NCBI GenBank assembly: GCA_002423495.1
Contig: DIWN01000061.1
Coordinates: 2,208 to 10,165, forward strand
From: Anaerolineaceae bacterium UBA6105
GTDB lineage: Bacteria; Chloroflexota; Anaerolineae; Anaerolineales; Anaerolineaceae
Length of the DNA stretch: 7,958 nt
Direction of reading: 5' to 3'
Shown here: positions 4,886-7,958 of the stretch, piece after piece
Position numbering within the stretch: the stretch's first letter is position 1
Layout of the letters: every line of letters begins with the position of its first letter
The notes under the pieces: model-generated
The model's input: the letters and a program-made list of their open reading frames with translations, nothing else
The model's database searches: none
Told to the model about the DNA's origin: nothing
Translations under genes and position numbers: made by a program

Positions 4886-6808
4886 TTACGCTTCGTGGAA
4901 TTCGCCTTCCACAACGTCTTCGTCATTACCTTCCGGCTGACCGGGTTGAGGGCCGGGTTGGCCACCAAATCCTGCTCCAGGCTGACCGCCATCAGCGGGT
5001 CCGGCTTGCTGATAGGCAGCGGTGCCGATCTTCTGCATCACTTCCTGCAAGGCGTTGCTGGCGTTGGTGATGGCGCTGACGTCTTCACCTTCGATTGCCC
5101 CTCGCAGCACCTGGATCTTGGCTTCAGCATCGTTGCGCATGGCAGCATCCACTTTCTCGCCCAGTTCCTTCAGGCTCTTTTCAGACTGATAGGCCAGGCT
5201 GTCGCCCATGTTGCGGGCTTCGATCAGTGCCTTGCGGCGATCATCTTCCGATTTGTTTTGCGAGGCTTCGCGCACCATGCGCTCCACATCAGCCTTGTTC
5301 AGGTTGGTTGAAGCGGTGATGACGACTTTTTGCTCCTTGCCACTGGCTTTATCCTTCGCGGCGACGCTCAGGATGCCGTTGGCGTCGATATCAAAAGTAA
5401 CTTCCACTTGCGGGATGCCGCGTGGCGCCGGCGGAATGCCGTCCAGGCGGAAGCGGCCGAGGGTCATGTTGTCGGTTGCCATCGGGCGTTCACCCTGCAA
5501 CACATGGATGTCCACGGCTGTCTGGCTGTCCTCTGCAGTCGAGAAAGTTTCGGTTTTCTTGACCGGAATGGTGGTGTTGCGCTCGATCAAACGGGTCATA
5601 ACACCGCCCAGGGTTTCCACACCAAGGGAAAGTGGCGTCACATCCAGCAGCAGCACGTCCTTGACGTCGCCGGCAAGCACGCCGCCCTGGATGGCAGCGC
5701 CAATAGAAACAACTTCATCGGGGTTGACGCCCTTGTTGGGCTCTTTGCCATTGGTCTGTTTTTTCACAAATTCCTGAACCATCGGCATACGCGTGGAGCC
5801 GCCAACCAGTACGACCTCATCAATGCGGTCAATTCCAACTCCGGCGTCCTTCATGACAGCCTGGAAAGGTTGCAGACAGCGATTGAGCAGGTGTTCTGTC
5901 ATCTGTTCAAATTTAGCCCGGCTGAGTTTCAGCAACAGGTGCTTGGGTCCGCCGGCATCAGCTGTGATGTAAGGCAGGTTAATTTCAGTTTCAAGCACGG
6001 AGCTGAGTTCAATCTTTGCTTTTTCCGCAGCCTCGCGCAAACGCTGCAGTGCCTGGCGGTCCTTGCGCAGGTCAATGCCCTGCTCTTTGCGGAATTCTTC
6101 CGCAGCCCAGTTCACAATTTCGTTATCCCAGTCATCACCGCCGAGGTGGGTGTCGCCGTTGGTGGCTTTCACTTCCACCACGCCGCCGCCTACTTCGAGC
6201 AGAGAAACGTCGAAGGTACCGCCACCCAGGTCGAAGACCAGGATGATCTCATTGTCTTTCTTGTCCAGCCCGTAGGCAAGCGCCGATGCAGTTGGCTCAT
6301 TGATGATGCGCATCACTTCGAGCCCGGCAATTTTGCCGGCATCTTTGGTTGCCTGGCGCTGGCTGTCGTTGAAGTAAGCCGGCACGGTGATGACAGCCTG
6401 GGTGACTTTTTCGCCCAGGTAAGCTTCGGCATCGGTCTTGAGTTTGCCCAACACCATAGCAGAAATTTCCTGTGGGGTGTAGGTTTGCCCCGTGACAGGA
6501 ATCTGAATGCGGGCATCGCCGGTGGGACCGGCCACAACCTTAAACGACACAATCGAGCGTTCCTGCTCAACTTCGTCATAACGGCGTCCCATAAAACGTT
6601 TCACTGAAGAAACGGTATTTTCCGGGTTGACAATCGCCTGGCGTTTGGCGGGAATGCCCACCAGACGTTCACCGTTTTTATTAAAAGCCACCACAGAGGG
6701 CAGTAAACGTGACCCTTCTGAAGTAGAAATCACAGTGGGGGATCCGCCTTCGATGACGGAGACAACACTGTTAGTGGTTCCCAAGTCTATTCCAATTATT
6801 TTTCCCAT
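4886..6808 (-). CDS. dnaK: Chaperone DnaK (Hsp70)
   Basis: DnaK is the cytoplasmic ATP-driven chaperone that binds exposed hydrophobic peptides, normally with the co-chaperones DnaJ and GrpE. The 640-residue protein is full length. The nucleotide-binding domain (1-384) shows GIDLGTTNS (6-14), Lys70, INEPTASALAYG (169-180), FDLGGGTFDVS (192-202) and VLVGGSTRMP (333-342). The linker is VLLLDV (385-390), then the substrate-binding beta domain (about 391-505), the helical lid (about 505-605) and a Gly/Pro/Gln-rich tail ending EGEFHEA. Residues about 84-110 contain the loop found in diderm Hsp70s and missing from Bacillus DnaK. An in-frame GTG lies at 6814, but GAGGAG (minus strand, 6815-6820) abuts that GTG, while it sits five bases before the ATG at 6808, so the ATG is chosen. 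The gene is followed by a strong terminator and appears monocistronic. No grpE, dnaJ, hrcA or CIRCE operator is visible. Confidence 0.98.
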   Translation of the reverse strand: MGKIIGIDLGTTNSVVSVIEGGSPTVISTSEGSRLLPSVVAFNKNGERLVGIPAKRQAIVNPENTVSSVKRFMGRRYDEVEQERSIVSFKVVAGPTGDARIQIPVTGQTYTPQEISAMVLGKLKTDAEAYLGEKVTQAVITVPAYFNDSQRQATKDAGKIAGLEVMRIINEPTASALAYGLDKKDNEIILVFDLGGGTFDVSLLEVGGGVVEVKATNGDTHLGGDDWDNEIVNWAAEEFRKEQGIDLRKDRQALQRLREAAEKAKIELSSVLETEINLPYITADAGGPKHLLLKLSRAKFEQMTEHLLNRCLQPFQAVMKDAGVGIDRIDEVVLVGGSTRMPMVQEFVKKQTNGKEPNKGVNPDEVVSIGAAIQGGVLAGDVKDVLLLDVTPLSLGVETLGGVMTRLIERNTTIPVKKTETFSTAEDSQTAVDIHVLQGERPMATDNMTLGRFRLDGIPPAPRGIPQVEVTFDIDANGILSVAAKDKASGKEQKVVITASTNLNKADVERMVREASQNKSEDDRRKALIEARNMGDSLAYQSEKSLKELGEKVDAAMRNDAEAKIQVLRGAIEGEDVSAITNASNALQEVMQKIGTAAYQQAGPADGGQPGAGFGGQPGPQPGQPEGNDEDVVEGEFHEA

Positions 6809-6856
6809 ATTCACTCCTCGTTATCTAAAAACTAACATAATAAAAGTAACTAAAGG

Positions 6857-6885
6857 ATAATATTTGTTTGATAGAAGGATATTAA
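6857..6885 (-). promoter_or_regulatory. Candidate dnaK promoter
   Basis: On the minus strand TTAATA (6880-6885, 4 of 6 to TTGACA) and TATTAT (6857-6862, 5 of 6 to TATAAT) are separated by exactly 17 bases. This would give a leader of about 40 bases with the GAGGAG ribosome binding site near its end. The surrounding AT-richness makes chance matches likely. No CIRCE (TTAGCACTC-N9-GAGTGCTAA) is present. Confidence 0.4.
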
Positions 6886-6949
6886 CATTTCATCGGACGG
6901 ATATTAGCGCGGGTAAAACCAAGGGTTGCGTGTGAGGGATACGAGGTTT

Positions 6950-6977
6950 TTGTCCCCAGCCTGCAATCCTTTATAAT
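6950..6977 (+). promoter_or_regulatory. Promoter of the YtxH-like gene
   Basis: TTGTCC (6950-6955, 4 of 6 to TTGACA) and a perfect TATAAT (6972-6977) are separated by 16 bases. The predicted start of transcription is near 6984, leaving a leader of about 24 bases that contains the AAAGGAAG ribosome binding site at 6995-7002. Confidence 0.6.
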
Positions 6978-7007
6978 AGGGATAGAAATTCACTAAAGGA
7001 AGATAAA

Positions 7008-7223
7008 ATGAGCAAAAGTTCCAGTTGGTTATTTGGTGCAGTAATTGGGGGACTGATCGGCAGTTCATTAGCCCGTATCTATACGCCTTATTCGGGTGAA
7101 GAATTGAAAGCAAAGATCTGCGACTACATCCAGAATGTGCGCTACGAAGTGCAGCAAGCCGGTATTGAGAAAAGGGGCGAACTCGAAAACCAGCTTGAGG
7201 AGCTGCGTTCAGGCAAAGTCTAA
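7008..7223 (+). CDS. Small YtxH-like membrane protein
   Basis: This is a 71-residue protein. Residues about 7-24 form one hydrophobic segment with glycine spacing (GAVIGGLIGS, 10-19). They are followed by YTPYSGEELKAKI (25-37), which corresponds to the small-residue, Pro, Ser-Gly-Glu-Glu pattern after the membrane helix in YtxH-family proteins. The C-terminal half (about 38-68) is charged and probably helical or coiled coil. YtxH relatives are often linked to general stress responses, but their biochemical role is unsettled. AAAGGA at 6995-7000 supports the ATG. It is divergent from dnaK, so shared stress control is possible but not shown. It converges on the next gene with 18 bases between the stops; a small CCCTG/CAGGG stem there has no T-run. 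Confidence 0.75.
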   Translation: MSKSSSWLFGAVIGGLIGSSLARIYTPYSGEELKAKICDYIQNVRYEVQQAGIEKRGELENQLEELRSGKV

Positions 7224-7241
7224 ACCCTGCTTTGAAAAAGA

Positions 7242-7958
7242 TCAGGGGTAAGGAGTAGCGGTTGGTCCGGGTGTGGCAGTTGGTCCGGGCGTGGGGGTAA
7301 GGATAATCGGACGCGGCGTTGGTTGGATTGTCGGTGTGGGCAGGTAGGTGCTTGGTTGAGGCGTGCTCAACAGATCGCCGATGCCGCCCGGGTCTGGCTG
7401 GGGCATGGCTGAGACGCCGTCAACATAAGCAATGCCAGCGCGGCAGCCTTCCTCAAGGTTGTAGGCAATATTATCCCAGGTGAGTGGGTTGCCGTTATTG
7501 ATAGTGCGCTGCAGGGCGTTGCCAAGGCAGCCCGGACCAGCGTTGTAATTCAGCAAAGTGAACTTCCACAAGTCCTCATACTTCGCAACCTGACCGGCCT
7601 GTCGTCCGGTAGTGTTGTAAATGATCTGCCGCACCTGCTCGCAGTTGGCTAAAATGCTGCGGGCAAAGATGCTGATGCTGAAATTTGCCTGGCTCAGGTC
7701 AATCCCCATCGGGCAATCCGGACAGGCAGCATTGACCTTCTGAACAAGCGCTCCGCGCAGCATTTCTTGCTGATCAGGATCGAGGTTGCCAAATCCGCGC
7801 TGGCAGGTTTCATCTGCCAGGATCAGCGGGCAAAACTGGCTGTAAAAGGCAGGGTTCCAAAGCAGTACCCCATCCGCGCCAATATCGCTCAGATGACCAA
7901 GCCCAGCCTCGCGGACTTTTTCATAAATCCCTGGCCAGAATTGGCTTTCGCGGCTGAA
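7242..7958 (-). CDS. Lysozyme/SLT-like (lytic transglycosylase-type) protein with Pro/Thr tail, 5'-truncated
   Basis: The frame is open to the right edge, so this is the last 238 residues of a longer protein; a Met at 7763 is internal. Two blocks suggest the SLT/lysozyme-like fold. The first, RESQFWPG (3-10) followed by GADGVLLWNP (27-36), aligns with the catalytic-Glu block ESxFxP...GAxGLMQ and makes Glu4 the candidate catalytic residue. The second, NYNAGPG (137-143), is the typical AYNAGPG block. Such enzymes cleave peptidoglycan glycan strands and usually act outside the membrane. The 57-residue spacing between GADGVLL and a seven-Cys content (43, 52, 79, 82, 106, 144, 172) are unusual, and the Cys fit an exported disulfide-bonded protein. 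A Pro/Thr-rich tail (about 199-238) ends in two GPTATP units. The signal peptide is outside the window. Activity is inferred. Confidence 0.7.
   Translation of the reverse strand, partial: FSRESQFWPGIYEKVREAGLGHLSDIGADGVLLWNPAFYSQFCPLILADETCQRGFGNLDPDQQEMLRGALVQKVNAACPDCPMGIDLSQANFSISIFARSILANCEQVRQIIYNTTGRQAGQVAKYEDLWKFTLLNYNAGPGCLGNALQRTINNGNPLTWDNIAYNLEEGCRAGIAYVDGVSAMPQPDPGGIGDLLSTPQPSTYLPTPTIQPTPRPIILTPTPGPTATPGPTATPYP
7254..7289 (-). repeat. Two tandem 18-base units encoding GPTATP
   Basis: The units at 7254-7271 and 7272-7289 differ at three positions and encode consecutive Gly-Pro-Thr-Ala-Thr-Pro hexapeptides at the end of the transglycosylase-like protein. Such units readily gain or lose copies by slippage. 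Confidence 0.7.

Noticed and set aside
4670..5311. Plus-strand open frame running from the intergenic region into dnaK antisense
   Set aside because: It crosses the palindromic element and the dnaK terminator and overlaps the dnaK 3' end. It has no ribosome binding site and no recognisable product.
5330..6607. Long open frame (425 codons) antisense to dnaK
   Set aside because: It lies wholly opposite a certain dnaK gene, its product is not recognisable, and long antisense frames are a common by-product of codon bias in dnaK.
6809..6814. GTG start for dnaK at 6814
   Set aside because: The GAGGAG site directly abuts this GTG, too close for initiation, and is correctly spaced from the ATG at 6808; DnaK proteins typically begin MGKIIGIDLG.
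7225..7247. CCCTG/CAGGG stem between the two convergent genes as a terminator
   Set aside because: It has only five pairs, a 13-base loop and no T-run on either strand.

Overview
The window most likely comes from a Chloroflexota chromosome, probably of the Anaerolineae type. This is inferred from style, not from a marker gene. The signs are exported proteins and lipoproteins with long Pro/Thr-rich linkers, diderm-like housekeeping genes, mid-range GC content, and start sites without a Shine-Dalgarno sequence that sit just behind a TATAAT box. All the main genes are ordinary cellular genes. There is no phage, transposase, CRISPR array, tRNA or rRNA.

Positions 1-2448 (+) hold three genes. First is the 3' end of a P-loop kinase-like gene. 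Next is a LysM lipoprotein that appears to be transcribed from its own TATAAT box as a leaderless message. Last is folP (dihydropteroate synthase), whose ribosome binding site overlaps the lipoprotein stop codon, so the two are probably one transcription unit. After a 134-base gap comes a second lipoprotein (2583-3296, +) with a coiled coil and a conserved globular domain of unknown function. It converges on sbcD (3314-4546, -), the nuclease subunit of an SbcCD/Mre11-Rad50-type complex; no sbcC lies in the window.

Positions 4547-4885 are a 339-base gap with no convincing gene. The gap contains a chain of overlapping inverted repeats enclosed by an outer inverted pair (4629-4803), an 18-base imperfect direct repeat, and the strong intrinsic terminator of dnaK. 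dnaK (4886-6808, -) stands alone, without grpE, dnaJ, hrcA or a CIRCE operator. A 199-base divergent region carries candidate promoters for dnaK and for a small YtxH-like membrane protein (7008-7223, +). The right edge holds the 3' part of a lysozyme/SLT-like protein gene (-) with a Pro/Thr tail, which runs off the window.

The genes do not form one pathway. They cover the cell envelope (two lipoproteins, a transglycosylase-like protein, a YtxH-like protein), folate synthesis, DNA-end repair and protein folding. I see no convincing undescribed multi-gene system. The items most worth following up are the nested-palindrome element at 4629-4803 and the repeated TATAAT-N6-ATG arrangement.
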